NCBI GenBank assembly: GCA_030737875.1
Contig: CM060919.1
Span: forward strand, 803,627,160-803,691,159
Length of the DNA stretch: 64,000 nucleotides
Direction of reading: 5' to 3'
Source of the DNA: Allium sativum
Taxonomy: Eukaryota > Streptophyta > Magnoliopsida > Asparagales > Amaryllidaceae
Position numbers and translations under genes: made by a program. The notes beneath the pieces are model-generated. The model was not told the DNA's origin. It saw only the letters and a list, made by a program, of their open reading frames with translations, and did not search any database. Below, one piece after another: positions 1 through 11,661 of the stretch (its first letter is position 1; each line of letters opens with the position of its first letter).

Positions 1-2671
1 AAGACGTCTCCTAAGTCTAAGTTGCCTTCCATCGAGGAAGTAAAATCCGATCATGACAAGGATGGACGTAAAACAATTAAGGAAGTGGTTGAGGGAGTTG
101 AGAATGATTTGACCTCTTCAAGAACCCTTTCTAATCCGACAAAGGGAGATAAATCACCAGGAGATGTTGAAGTTATTTCTGATGGCAACACCAGTGTTAA
201 GAAAACTTCTAAGAATCCTCCTACACCGGTTACTCCCAAGGGTTACTCTTCGGATACTTTTAAGGATTTAAGTGATATTAGCTATGCTAAACATATTTTT
301 CCTTGCGATATTTCATCATCGGCCCCTGCATTGTCTGTAAAAGATAAGGCTAAGAGGGCTATTGATGTAGGAATTTCCTTAGATGACTCTTACAGGAATC
401 CTTGTCCTGGAAAATCAGCTGCCAATATAGGACTCCTTTTAATTGAGCCTCTTAAGATTGGTTTGTTACTAAATCTACTTTGACAAGCGCTTACTTTTAC
501 CACTGCTTACTGCTCTTATGCATTTACCTTTTGGAGTTGTCTCAGTCTCCATTAATGTGAGTACTAAATTCTTTGTTATGTCTCCTTTCTTAGGTACGGG
601 AGCAATGCCGAAGTCTTCGTTCTTGATGGATTTTAATGAAAAGCGAGGCCAGTAAGACCCAAAGCGTTTCTTAAACAAATCTCGTCCCTCGCGATATACT
701 CATCGGCCCAATCCCGCTCAGCACTTACAATCATCTCATCTGTCTTGACCACTTCCAGAACTTCCTGAAACCGATGAGCAAAGGCGATGGAGGGAGAATG
801 ATGAAGCTCAATGGGAGGAAGAGGAAAGGAAAGAAATTGACAATAATAAGAAAAAATCCAAGCGAAAAGACAATACAGATGATTGGAGCAAGAGTGACCT
901 TTGAAAACGCCATAGGTCGGATGATCTTCCTATGCCAGACACTCAAGCTACTCTCAAAAAAGTATCCATTGTTCACTTCCGCTCCTGCCGACCTAGAGAC
1001 AATTATGAATAGGCTTGGCCCAGCTATTTTGGCCTTGCTGACCGGTTCACAAACTATAATCTTAGAGGCACGCGCCTCAATCTGGACCTTTATCCCAATG
1101 ACAAGCGGGATTTACTTGAAAAGTTCTAAGACTTGCAGGGTAATACATCTGCACAGTTTGACGTGGCTCAGAATCAGTTGGAAGTGGCTAGAGGTCAATT
1201 TGATGTAAAGGTGGGCAACCTCAAAAGTCAGGCCGAGAAGCAATTAGGACTGTGGTGGTCCTTTGTTCATGAACTTTCAAGGGTTAACTGAATCACTCTT
1301 GATCGTATCACTACCTTAGAAAGTGATAAAGCCGAACTGATTAAGGTCATAAAATCACAGGAGAAAACCATTGCTTCCCACTCCCAGAAAGATTTGGAAA
1401 ACAAAAAACTCAAGGAGGAGCTTGCTGCTGCGAAGCCGAATGAATCCACTCTAGCAGCACAACTACAAGGAGCTCAAGCTGCTCGATAGCTCACCGAGTC
1501 CCAACTAGCTATGGAAAAGGAGCTCAAGCTGCTCGATTGCTCACCGAATCCCAACTAGCTATAGAAAAGAACTCGTCTGCCGCCCACCAACAAGGGAATG
1601 CCATTCTCCACAAGAGGATTTCATCAATTAATACGGCCCTTGAGGGGGAAAGACTTAAAGCTGCTGCTGATCTTGAGAGGGTTCGCTTGGAGGACGAAGC
1701 TTCCTTTTTCGACTTTTATGTCTACAGCTTTATGAACAAGGGAAGCTTGTGTTTCTTGGAAGAAAGATTTGAGATCACTTTGACTATTGTTTGGGAGCGG
1801 ATTCTAGAGATTAATGGGGGCGATCTCATTGAGGATCTCCTCGACCCAGAGTCTCGCGATTATTTGGTTATTGGGAAGGCCAAGTTAGCGGTGGCTAGAG
1901 GTTTTATTAAGGACACGGCTGGGTCTTCGGGAGGACCAATTCAGGATGTAAATGTTGGAGCTCATGCCATCACCGCCGATGTCGAGGTTTCTGGTTCATA
2001 GAATTCCGTTGATCTTATTGCTTCTCAAAAGGACAACAGCGGAGATAACGATGACGATGGAACCTTTGATGCAAGCGGGTTTGAGATTGAAGCATGTAGG
2101 AATATTGAAGCAAGTCTTACAGCTGCAGGTAAAACCTCGAATTATACCGAACTTAGACTGTGTATTCTCTTCTCCTAGCACCACCGCATACTTAACTCAA
2201 TGTTTGTCTGCCTTAGGTCTAATTTCACCAAAGCTTCCTACTGGTGGGTTTACCGCTATGATGACTGAAGCCATAACTACTGATTCAACTCTGATATCAA
2301 CGCCTTCTGCCCCAGCTCATACTCCTCATCTGCATGATGAATCTTTGCTTGATGATAAGACCCCAGGGTCGCAAGATGCCAGTATTAGTGCGATTGCTGA
2401 CTTGGAAAAGGATGAAGACTATTTCCCAAGCAAGGAAGACTCTAAGCAGACTGGTGAAACTCCGACGCAAGACATTGAGACCCAAGGAAAGCGGGGAGCA
2501 ACATTAAGCCGCAAGCGAAAGAAGGCTATTTCCAAGCAGAAGAAAAAGAAGGGAAAATTCATCGTTGTATCCTCCCAAGAGAGTCCCAGTGGTCCGATGA
2601 ACAAAGGTGGGGACCAACCAAACAGACCAGCTTTGAGATCTGGGGACCCGAAGAATGGAAAGGAGAAGTGA
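1..2671 (+). pseudogene. Degraded antisense ORF of Gypsy-1
   Basis: The frame is open at the window edge (1-483) and continues in broken pieces at about 776-897, 1537-2001 and 1952-2671, separated by stops and frameshifts. The readable parts are charged and low in complexity: a Ser/Thr/Lys-rich start, a Glu/Lys/Arg-rich run near 780-900, a heptad-like coiled-coil stretch near 1300-1700 (Leu, Glu, Ala and Lys rich), and a basic Lys-rich tail near 2500-2600. It runs opposite to gag-pol, between integrase and the missing 3' LTR. That is where some Tat-lineage elements carry an extra antisense gene of unknown function. I recognise no enzyme motif. It could instead be a captured host or transposon gene. 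Confidence 0.55.
1469..1568 (+). repeat. 50-bp tandem duplication in the antisense ORF
   Basis: Two adjacent copies (1469-1518 and 1519-1568) start GGAGCTCAAGCTGCTCGAT and differ at a few bases. The period of 50 is not a multiple of three, so the duplication shifts the reading frame. It may be one of the lesions that broke this ORF. Confidence 0.85.
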
Positions 2672-4389
2672 AATCTCTCCTATCACTAGTTTCCTTTATT
2701 TCATGTCATTTCCTTTATGTACTGTATTAAGACCGGTTGTATATGCAAGTGCCGACCCTCGCTTGCTACTTTTATGCTTGTTACTTTACGTACTTTTGTG
2801 TATGATACTTGACTGGTAACTTTGGGCTTTGATTCCATGTTGGTTAAATGAAAATGTGCTCTGCTTATTGTACTTGAGATTTATCGTACTTTACTGCTTT
2901 GCATTCTGCATTTATTATATTTTCATGTCTGCAACACATAAATTTTATTCTACAAGTCATTTGTTAATGCAATACTTAGAATAAATGATCTCACGGTGCT
3001 ATGGATAAATTAGTTTTCCAATTGTAACCATGAATCACTATTAATTGGACCTTACTTAACCAACTTCACTCAATTTATTTCATTTTGACTATTGGCAATT
3101 CTTTGGGATTTTTCGTGAGTAACCACCCTTATGTTTGTCATAATGTCGGGGATATCAATTTTGCCTTAGTCATTTCATGCTTTGTTGGCCAAGTCGGGTC
3201 GTGCAAACGCTAAACATTTAACCTTAGAATTGTAACGAGTTTATGGTATGTCTTGAGCATTGTTGAATTTTCTTAATGCGGTGGTAATGCCCCCATACCA
3301 AAATTAGTCACTACTCCAAAGGTTAGGACAATCACTGTATGACCAACTTTATTCGGGATTTCCCGATCATATGACATGATCATGACCGGGGGTTTCCACT
3401 CGAGTTGATCTTTCTTACTTCTTTTTGCGAAGGACTTTTGCTTTCATGCCCCTACTTGAGAGGTCTTATATTTTGTTCCTCTGGAGAGGTATTTATAAAC
3501 CCGTTATCTGTTGTGACTGAATGACTCAGCCACTTGTAGAATTTGTAGGGCGCTTCCGAGGAGGTCTTTGGGTCCATCACTAACTGGATTTGGAGGACCC
3601 GGCATATGACCGGATGCCATGGTGAGGGTCTTTTATGATCTATCAGTAACCGGGTTTGGAAGGCCCAGGATTGATAGCTGTATTTGGAATATCCAGTATT
3701 TGATCGAATGCCCCTAAAGAGGTCTTTTTAAAATCCAGTGTTTATATAGTTATCCAGCCATGTATTAATGGGGTCGACGATCAACCGAGTGCCCCTCGGG
3801 GAGGTCTTTGATTTAGAAACCCAATGTTTGTCGCAATCCGACCAAGTATCAATGGCGTTGGCGATCGACTGAGTGCCCCTCGGGGAGGTCTTTGGTTTAT
3901 TGCTATGTGGTTTCTCGGGACAAATACTAGCTCATTTATCAGTTTTTATTATGATTTGCTAGAGCTAGGGTTTGCAACCTTGCAATTAAGAAGGCGTCCC
4001 TTTGGCGAAACTCACAACTTCGTTTGTAACTTGAACGCCACACCATTTGACAAATCAATCCTTGGCGTCTTGTCCTTACGTTGTTGTGCTTCCACGTCTC
4101 CGAGTTAATTGCGAATGATGTTTCAAGCATTAAGTAGCGGACATTTGAGCTATCGTAATCAGGATGTGCTGCAACGGTTGTCATGACTCATTGAGTTGTA
4201 ATGGTGTCAGCGCTCCTTTTAGAGGGCCTGAATTCAAAAATCGAATATTGGTGGGAAAAATTTGCAAATGTACGATTAAGGTAAGTATAGCAATTTCTTT
4301 CATTTATATTTACAAAGTTTGTAATAATGTTGCATGGTATTTACAATGCATTATATCTACAACTTTTTTTAGAATATATAAAAGAAACA
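2672..4389. repeat. Non-coding 3' region of Gypsy-1 with CCCCTCGGGGAGGTC-type repeats
   Basis: No coding sequence is visible. From about 3440 to 3900 the motif GCCCCTCGGGGAGGTCTTT recurs in more or less perfect form (near 3450, 3552, 3711, 3797 and 3876) within imperfect units of about 80-90 bp that also share a GATCGACTGAGTG-like segment. The core CCCCTCGGGG is self-complementary. A similar motif series occurs in the equivalent part of Gypsy-2 (31370-31520). Confidence 0.7.
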
Positions 4390-5650
4390 TTAAGTGAAGT
4401 AGCGACGGAGATGTATAGCATTCCACACTCTTGGAAGTCGGATTCTGTATGTTGTCTTCAGCTCAAATTTTCCATCTGAGAATTTATGGTTAACCATATA
4501 TGCCCCCTCCCAGTTAGGTCCAAGTACCCCTATTCCTGTCATAATCCTTTTCAGGACAAGGTCTCCAACCTGGAAGGTTCAGTGTTTTACTTTAGCGTTG
4601 AAATGATGAGCTATTCTTCTTTGGTGTGCCATGATTCTGAGCTCTGACTCCCTTCTTCTTTCCTCGAGTAAATCGAGTGCTTCGAGATGGAATTTCTTGT
4701 TATCTGATTGGTTGAAGTGGATCCTTCTATGAGTTGGAACTTCCAGCTCAACTGGGATCATAGCTTTGGATCCAAACGCCAATGAAAATGGAGTGTGCCC
4801 TGTCGTAGTTTTGTGGATGGAACGATATGCCCATATTGCTAGTGGAAGATCATCTGCTCAACCACCCTTGGCTTTCTCAAGCTGCTTCTCGATAGTTGAC
4901 TTTAAGATTTTGTCGACTGCTTCACCTTGCCCGTTGGTTTGCGGATAAGCAATAGCTAAAAAACTCTTCTTGATCGTACTTAGGACAAAGTCCAGGAACT
5001 CATTGCTTTCAAATTGTGTTTCATTATCGGTGATTATTTTCTGCGGCAAAAAGAACCTGCAGATAATGTTCTTCAAGACGAAGTTGATCACCTTCTTTGA
5101 AGTAATAGTAGCTAGTGGTTCCGCCTCAGCCCATTTGGTAAAATAGTCGACTGCCACTATCGCGTACTTCATATTTCACATTGCGGGGGGCAATGCCCCA
5201 ATTAAATCTATGCCCCAGACAACAAATGGTCATGGGATAACCATTTGAGTCAATTCGGTAGGAGTTGCTCTCGGAATTTTTGCAAATCTTTGGCACTTAT
5301 CACACTTTTTGACGTAAGTCATCGCATCCATGTTCACATCGGGCCAAAAATAGCCATATCGCAGAAATTTCTAGGCCAGCGTTTGACTGCTGACGTGATC
5401 ACCGCAATCTTCCTCGTGTAACTCTGCCAAAATTGTTTTCAATTCCTGCTTTGAGACACACCGTAAGGGTGACATGGAGAACCCTCGCATATATAACTTC
5501 CCATCTTGGATAAGGTACAACAGAGCTTTGCGCAGTACCTTTCTTCGCCTTTTTGGCTCCTCTAGAAGCATTCCGTTGAGAATATATTCCTTGATTGGCG
5601 TCATCCAAGACACAGGCTCTTCAACTGTTTCCATGATCCAATCGAAACCC
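4390..5650 (-). pseudogene. Gypsy-1 integrase remnant
   Basis: An H2C2 zinc-binding region is visible as HEEDCGDH followed after a stop by CDKCQ near 5300. The catalytic core has D in VWGIDLIGALP, D in IITDNETQF and E in NGQGEAVDKIL, giving the DD(35)E triad; the usual DNG reads DNE here. Downstream FSLAFGSKAMIPVE and FQVGDLVLKR are the conserved C-terminal segments. In-frame stops make it non-functional. Confidence 0.88.
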
Positions 5651-5696
5651 ACTTCCTCAATAGCAGGGGTTGTGAGGATTTCTACTGGTATTATTC

Positions 5697-6236
5697 CTAG
5701 TAATTGTGCATCGCAAGAACTTGCATATTTGGCAAGAGAATCTGCCTTTGAATTTTCTTCCCTTGGAATATGGGATATAGTATAATGGTCGAGCTCATTG
5801 AGAAGTTCCATGGCTTTGATACAGTAAGAAGGGAGGTTCCAACTTTAGTCTGGAATTCTCCAATGACTTGATACACTACCAGTTGAGAATCACTAAAGAT
5901 TTGCAAAGTTTTCAAATTCATCTCCTTCGCCAACTTCAGTCCTGTCATTAATGCTTCATATCCGGCTTCATTATTTGTTGATGGGAACTCTAATCTCAGG
6001 GCATAACATAGAGAATGGCCGTCCGGAGTTTCTAAGACGACTCCGGCTCCTGAACAATAATCATTTCTGGAACCATCAAAGTATAGTTTCCAGCTAGCAA
6101 CTGTCTCCACTGGTTCTTCAGTTTCTTCTCCCCTGTCCATGTACTCGGCAATGAAATCCGCTAAAGCTTGCCCATTAATAGCTCTTCGAGGGTGATAAGT
6201 GATGTCATATTGTCTAAGCTCAATGTTCCACTTCAA
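5697..6236 (-). pseudogene. Gypsy-1 second (archaeal-type) RNase H
   Basis: The frame contains LYFDGSRNDYCSGAGVVLE, then NNEAGYEALMTGLKLAKEM, then LQIFSDSQLVVYQVIGEF, and after a frame break ENSKADSLAKYAS. The D, E, D and D residues in these four blocks match an RNase H catalytic centre. A complete extra RNase H after the RT-linked one is the dual RNase H layout described for plant Tat elements. It would remove RNA from the RNA-DNA hybrid during replication. Confidence 0.8.
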
Positions 6237-6728
6237 TAACCTTACCGAAGTTTCTGAGTGAAATGGAACTTGCCTTAGTGGTTAATCGGTGAGAACTTTT
6301 ATTGGATGGGATTGGAAGTATGGTCTTAACTTTTTCGAGGCAACGAGCAAACAGCATGCTAGTTTTTCCAACCTTTGGTAGTTTAATTCTGCCCCGATGA
6401 GTCGCTTGCTTATATAGTAAACTAGCCACTGGACCTTGGCATCCTCCCGAACAAGTGCCGCGCTTAGAGCATGTGATGAAACAACCAAATATAGGAATAA
6501 CTCTTCTCCATCTCTGGGTTTGAAAAGCATCGGTGGAGACTCCATGTGCTTGATCAATTCTTCGAAAGTTGTTTGACATTGAGGGTTCCATTGGAAGTCT
6601 TTCTTTCCCTTTTTTAAAGCGTCAAAAAGTGGGATGCATCGATCTGTTGCTTTAGAGATGAATCGGTTAAGAGCAACGATTTTCCCGTTCAAACTTTGAA
6701 GCTCTTTCTTTGTTCTTGTAGCTCGCAT
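6237..6728 (-). pseudogene. Gypsy-1 RT-linked RNase H region
   Basis: This segment has FDALKKGKKDFQWN, an LYLVVSSHALSAALVRE stretch, VYYISKRLIGAE and NYQRLEKLA. These match the connection and RNase H portion directly C-terminal to RT in Ty3/gypsy elements. In the Tat branch this native RNase H is partly degenerate because a second one follows. A stop near 6280 interrupts the frame. Confidence 0.75.
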
Positions 6729-6746
6729 TTCTCATAATGTCGTGAC

Positions 6747-7447
6747 TTAGGAAGGATTCGCCTCAATGCCCCTGGCATTGACTATAAACCCAAGGAATTT
6801 CCCCGATGAAACTCCAAATGTGCATTTCAGAGGATTTAATTTCATACCGTAATTTCTAAGGGTATGAAACTTCTCAGCCAGGTTTTCCAGATGGTTCTTC
6901 GCCTTCTTCGATTTTACCAACATATCATCTACATAGACCTCCATAGTGTTCCCGATTTAGGATTTGAACATGTAATTTACAAGGCCTTGATAGGTTGCTC
7001 CTGCGTTCTTCAATCCAAATGGCATAACTTTGGTATAAGCCACTATCGGTTATGAAACTTGTGTTTTCTTCGTCTGGTTTATGCATCATGGTCTGATTAT
7101 ACCAGAGTATGCATCCATGAATGACAATAGCTCATGCCCCGCTGTCTCGTTGACAAGTTGGTCAATTCTTGGTAACGGAAAACTGTCTTTGGGACATGCT
7201 TTGTTAAGGTCTGAGTAATCTAGGCACACTCTCCATTTACCGTTAATTTTTTAACAAGGAACGGATTGGAAACCCAAGCAGGATACGTTGATTCTCTTAT
7301 AAAATTGTTTTTAAGCAATCTATCTACTTCTTCTTTTAATGCCACAGATCTTTCAGGTCCTTGCATTAGTCTTGTTTGTTTTACAGGAGTTAAATTAGGG
7401 TTAATATTCAACTTGTGAACAATTACATCTAGTGGTATTCCACACAT
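6747..7447 (-). pseudogene. Gypsy-1 reverse transcriptase core
   Basis: The N-terminal part (7447-7220) has the typical gypsy RT entry with VKQ, GPERS and FIRESTYPAWVSN. After a break, the palm region reads SFMDAYSG, then MPFGLKNAGATYQ, then the catalytic box as VYVDDMLVKS near 6940. The intervening 7219-6945 carries stops, so this is a decayed copy. The YVDD box and the FGLKNA motif are diagnostic for a Ty3/gypsy RT. Confidence 0.9.
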
Positions 7448-7692
7448 GTCAGAGTGCTTCCATGTAAAAATACATCTAAGTTTGCTTTTAAAAACAATAT
7501 CAGATCATTCTACAATTTAAGGCACAACTGAGAACCTATTTTGAGGACTCGGTCAAGATCTTTATCATGTACTGGAATAAAGATAGTGTAGTCAGTAAGT
7601 GCCGCTCTATTTTCCCCCATACTGGTTTTTCTTGGATCAATTTCCTTTTGAGCTCTACTGTGCTCACCAGTATGGGAGCCCCGCCTTAATTG

Positions 7693-8336
7693 CTATAAGG
7701 GGGAGTCATGGATGCGGGGCGGAAGCCCTACATCCTTTTTTACTTCCTTCTTTTTCGCTTCTGCAAGCTCAGCCAAATAACATTCTTTCACCGCCTGTAG
7801 GTCGCCTTTCACCATGACAACTCCATTTTCCATGGGAAATTTCATTGTTAGACACCACGGAGCCATTGTTATCCTGAATGCTGCAAGGGTTGGTCTTCCA
7901 AGGAAAGCGTTATAAGCGGACAACTCATCATTACGAAAAAAACCTGCTTTTGTGCAGCTTTCTACTCCCCTTCCCCAAGCTCAACGAGCAAGTTGATGAC
8001 TCCAACTAGCTGAGCGGCTTGCCCTGTGAATCCATGGATTTTGTTCTGGCATGCTTTCACATCTTCCATGGAGAGCTTCATCCTATGAAAGACATTGATG
8101 AAAAGGACATTGACAGATGCTCCGCTGTCAACTAAAACTCTTCTGACAATAGCAGGACCCAAGCCTATGGTTATCACCATTGGATCCACGGTTGGAGTTA
8201 TCAATCCTTCTGAGTCTCGATCTTTGAACACAATGTCATCCCAGGGAGATCTTGGTATCTTTGATGTTAAAGCTTCGTCCATAATCATTAGTTCTTCTCC
8301 TTTTGGGAGGTTCCTCATTTCATTAGCATATTTCAC
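7693..8336 (-). pseudogene. Gypsy-1 aspartic protease region
   Basis: The first piece (8336-7962) contains VLVDSGASVNVLF, the single-aspartate active-site motif of retroelement proteases (D-S-G-A). The second piece (7923-7693) contains YNAFLGRPTLAAF, the conserved ILGRP-like segment that follows the protease in Ty3/gypsy pol. A frameshift or stop separates the two. The protease would cleave gag and pol from the precursor. Confidence 0.85.
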
Positions 8337-10051
8337 AATGTCCCCCAGTTTCTCCCGGCCGGGTGTGGACCTCCTGAAATATTGTTAATGATCAACCTCG
8401 GCATGACGGCATTTGCAGCATCCTTAACTTGCCTCGGTTGTCCGCCGGGCGTTCCCGGGCTTTGAGGAACTAGGGTATTTTGCGGATTCTTTGTGTACTG
8501 CTGAAGCATGTTCTTCCTTATTAGTTCCTCGATTAGGCTCTTTAGATGCCTACACTCGTTTGTGCTATGACCTAGCTGGTTATGAAATCGACAGAATCTT
8601 TCAGATTTTATAGCAGCATCGCTGACCTTTATTTGCTTCGGTACTGGGTACTCCTCAATTTCCTTGGTTGCCATGAAAATGTTTTCCATGTTATCGTTTA
8701 AGGGGGTCAACTCCGAGTTCTTGAAGAAATGGAACTTTTTATTGGCCCGGTTGTCTTTCCCGTCATTATCCCATTTCTGACCTCCAGGGTTTTTCTGATT
8801 GCCTTCTGCATCATTCTTCTTCTTTTTAGGTTGCATGATGCTTTCTGGAATGTCCATGGTATAAGCTGGGTCTTCATCCACGCCTATATATTCTTCTGCT
8901 TTATCAAACAACTCCTCAAGTGTACTTGGCTTCTTCTTTTTGATCCACCTCCCAAGCTTAGTCTTTCTGCTTATAGCCCCATTTAAGGCTATTAAGGTCA
9001 GGCGAGGCTCATAATTACCCACCTCGGAAGCAGCAGTATTGAAGCGAGTGAGAAAGGTCCTGATTGATTCTCCCGACCTTTGCTCGAGCTCATTCAACTC
9101 CATAACATCTCGCACTTTTGTTGCCTGGAGCCTAATTGCTCTCGAAATGATTTGGCCAAGGTAGCAAAGTCATCAGTAGATCTGGGTGGTAACTTTGTGA
9201 ACCAAAGCAATGCCACGCCTTCGAGATAAGTCGAAAAGTATAAGCACTTCAACTCATCAGTGGCCCGTGCCCCATCCATATGTTGATCGTATTTGAACAG
9301 AAATATGTTGGGATCACTTGTTCCATTGTAAGCTTGGATTGCTGGTGGTTTAAATTTGTTTGGGCACGGTGTCATCTTTATTCATTCTGTAAATGGGGTT
9401 TTGGTGGGAGCAAATCCCAATCTTTTTCGTCATCCTTCTTCTTCTGGCTCCTTTCCATGATCTTATGGACCATTTCCGTTATACGCTCCTCCTCATTGTG
9501 TCGGCCCGCGGGGCGGACGCCATCTTCCTTACAGGATGTCTGCCTAGGCAGACGATCGCGGTGTGGATTCCGGGGCCCTGAACCTCCCGCTTGGGGAGGT
9601 ACCCCTTTAGTAGAACTGAGCACTTGTTAAGAAGTTGCCTTATCGGACTGGTTGTGAGCGGAAGGCTTTGCTTCCTTCAGAGTAGGATCTGCCATTTCCT
9701 GAACCGAATTCTATTGGTTTGTACTTGAAGAAGAGGAACTTGCATTTTCCGTTCATAGAGTTTGAACGGATTTTGCACGGGCGGATTTCATGGTGACTTT
9801 TGCCGCAGCAGCTTGCATGGCGAACATTATTTCAAGTCTTTTTATCATGGCCTCGTTTGCAATATTCATTTGGCTAGTTAAAGTTGCACAACTTCACCCA
9901 ATTCTCATATTGTTATGGCAGCTCCGGCCTTAGAACTTTCCCCAACTTCAAATTGATTGGTAGGAGGAGTAGTTTCACGATTGGTGATATTATCATCATT
10001 CTCGGTATTTTGACTAGTGACCTTCTTTGATGGTCTACCCGGTTTACCCAT
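8333..10051 (-). pseudogene. gag: Gypsy-1 gag remnant
   Basis: The start codon at 10051-10049 opens MGKPGRPSKKVTSQNTEND, about 100 bp downstream of the PBS. Frameshifts split the frame, with readable pieces at 9623-9378, 9375-9094 and 9115-8333. The capsid-like part includes FKPPAIQAYNGTSDPN, then LKCLYFSTYLEGVALLWF and FREQLGSRQQ, and continues in the next frame with SIRTFLTRFNTAASEV, as in the plant retrotransposon gag domain. The C-terminal part has one zinc-knuckle-like motif, CRFHNQLGHSTNEC, with His in place of the second Cys (C-x2-H-x4-H-x4-C). This variant also appears in Gypsy-2 and Gypsy-3. Gag would form the particle and package the RNA. Confidence 0.85.
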
Positions 10052-10156
10052 GGTTTCAAATAAGGACTTGAATTAGATCGTAGTGAGATAGGATTAGATT
10101 CTTAATGCAAGTTTTTGAAACTTGTGGGAGAGTGTGAGAGAACGGAGGATTGAATC

Positions 10157-10175
10157 GGCCCCACGGTGGGCGCCA
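10157..10175 (-). other. Primer binding site of Gypsy-1
   Basis: On the minus strand TGGCGCCCACCGTGGGGCC begins two bases inside the LTR end. It starts with TGG, the complement of a tRNA CCA end. The first seven bases agree with tRNA-Asp, but I cannot assign the primer tRNA by eye. Nearly the same PBS occurs at 29533 and 59054. Confidence 0.8.
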
Positions 10176-10177
10176 AA

Positions 10178-11312
10178 TGTTGATTTCAAAATTTGGGTCA
10201 ACACCAAGAGTACAAGATGCACTTCACAATATAATCAAAAAATAAGAGAAGTGGAGCCACAAACTAAAAAAATGCAAGTAAAGAGAGACATAAAGTTTTA
10301 TAGTGGTTTGATCAAGTTTGATCTACATCCACTTTGAAGAATGATTCGATTATTGCATTTAGAGTTGCAAAGAAAATATATTCTCTCAAAACATCCATCA
10401 TTATCCTCCCAATTCTCACTCTTTGACCTAATGAATGTTTTTAGGAGAAATCGATGATATCCTTCGAATATAGCTAATGATAGAAGAAATCTAAGCTTTC
10501 TCACAAATTTTGATGAATCTTCCTGTCTTCATGGTGAATTTGGAGTTAGATCTTCAGTTGGAGGTGGTTATGATGATTAAGTCACTTAGAAAAGATCGAA
10601 GATTGGATTTAGCAGCCCATCGGGGTCATGAAAATCTCCTCCATTAAAGTGGGGTTGAACCTCTATTAATAAAAGTAAGGAATGAATGAAATATAGCTCT
10701 AAGGTTTTGGATCGGGCTATTGAATATTTACAAAAATGCCACTGTAGATAATTGCCAGTTTTTAGGCTCCTGACCGATCCAAAGTAGTTCTGACCGATCC
10801 AGAATGTCTCGACCCGATCCAAAGGGTAATGGAGCTATGCCATAACAGTTCGATCTGATCGAAAGGTAACATAGCAGTGTTTGTTTGATCTGGCCGATCC
10901 AGATGCTTTTCAACCATACCGATCGAATCAGGACAGAGCAGGCCGATCTGTTTCAGAACTAATAGAACGATCCAATGCATCTCAAACAGATCGATCCGCT
11001 TTGTACCATCCAGACCGATTCAATAATGCTCCACGATCAGACCGGTCCACTTTGTATTATCCAGACCGACTCGATCCAATAGACTAGTTCGACCTGAATC
11101 ATTTTTACTTTCGATGAGGTTGATCCACAGCTTTGTCTAACAGACCGATCCACTGTTTTATGGAACTGACCGATCCATTGCTTAGATGATCCAGACCGAT
11201 CCAATGCTATATGACTTGGTCGATCCATTGCTTCACAAACAGACCAATCCACTTTCCAGTTAACAGACCGATCCATTCATATTGGATAAAACGATCCATA
11301 TTGTGCACAACA
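10178..11312 (-). mobile_element. 5' LTR of Gypsy-1
   Basis: The left border (TGTTGATTT) is fixed by the PBS two bases away. The right border is proposed at CACAACA, giving a matched TGTTG...CAACA end pair and 1135 bp. It is single-sided evidence, since the partner LTR is not in the window. The part that would be U3 on the minus strand carries the CCGATCCA repeat array. Confidence 0.65.
10765..11300. repeat. Array of degenerate GACCGATCCA motifs in the LTR
   Basis: About twenty variants of AGACCGATCCA recur every 20-45 bp, often followed by a short T-rich spacer such as TTGCTT. Spacing is irregular, so this is a motif array rather than a simple tandem repeat. It produces misleading minus-strand ORFs rich in DRS and WIGQ. 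The motif contains GATC. Confidence 0.8.
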
Positions 11313-11317
11313 ATTTG

Positions 11318-11460
11318 TGGATAACAATCATTATCAGTGTAATGGTTACCAGTTTATTGGTATATCAGTCTTCGATGTACCGATCAATCGGTAACGGTAA
11401 CAGTAACGGTGGTTAATTTCAATTAATTCGGTTGGTAACCGATTTAACCGAATTCGAAGG
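11318..11460. repeat. Dispersed repeat, copy 1 (GTAACGGTAAC-rich)
   Basis: The stretch around TCTTCGATGTACCGATCAATCGG, followed by repeated GGTAACGGTAACAG, resembles 18041-18225 at matching positions. It starts a few bases outside the Gypsy-1 LTR and so belongs to the flanking DNA. Confidence 0.6.
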
Positions 11461-11661
11461 TAGTATTATTGTTCAAATGATGGATTCACTTAAAATAAAA
11501 TATAAATTAATATTTGGAGAAACTTGTTTTATAGTAAATTTCATGTTTATGATAAGATTTGTTTTATTGTAACAAATGTTTTTGTATAATAGAACTAAAC
11601 TAATTATTTAAAGTACTACGATACTGTAAAATAAGACATTAAGTTAAAAGTTCGGTTAATT

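Larger units (their letters stand above)
4390..8336 (-). pseudogene. pol: Gypsy-1 pol polyprotein remnant (PR-RT-RNH-aRNH-INT)
   Basis: In order along the minus strand the remnant encodes protease, reverse transcriptase, RT-linked RNase H, a second RNase H and integrase, ending at a stop codon at 4390-4392 just after an LRRYF-type C terminus. In a live element these enzymes mature the polyprotein, copy the RNA into DNA and insert it into the chromosome. Several frames are needed to read through, with in-frame stops near 7220, 6280, 5370 and 4858, so the enzyme cannot be made. Domain order, motifs and the tandem RNase H units indicate the Tat branch of Ty3/gypsy. Confidence 0.9.
1..11312 (-). 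mobile_element. Gypsy-1: Tat-type Ty3/gypsy LTR retrotransposon, 3' LTR outside window
   Basis: Read on the minus strand, the order is LTR (11312-10178), PBS, gag, protease, reverse transcriptase, RNase H, a second RNase H, integrase, a 1.7-kb non-coding region, then a reading frame in the opposite direction. RT-before-integrase order is that of Ty3/gypsy. The second RNase H and an antisense frame between pol and the 3' LTR are features reported for Tat-lineage plant elements (for example Retand and Grande). Stops and frameshifts in every domain show it is inactive. The 3' LTR must lie left of position 1, so length and target duplication cannot be given. Confidence 0.88.

Noticed and set aside
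10586..11276. Minus-strand ORFs rich in DRS and WIGQ
   Set aside because: They are frame artefacts of the GACCGATCCA motif array in a non-coding LTR.
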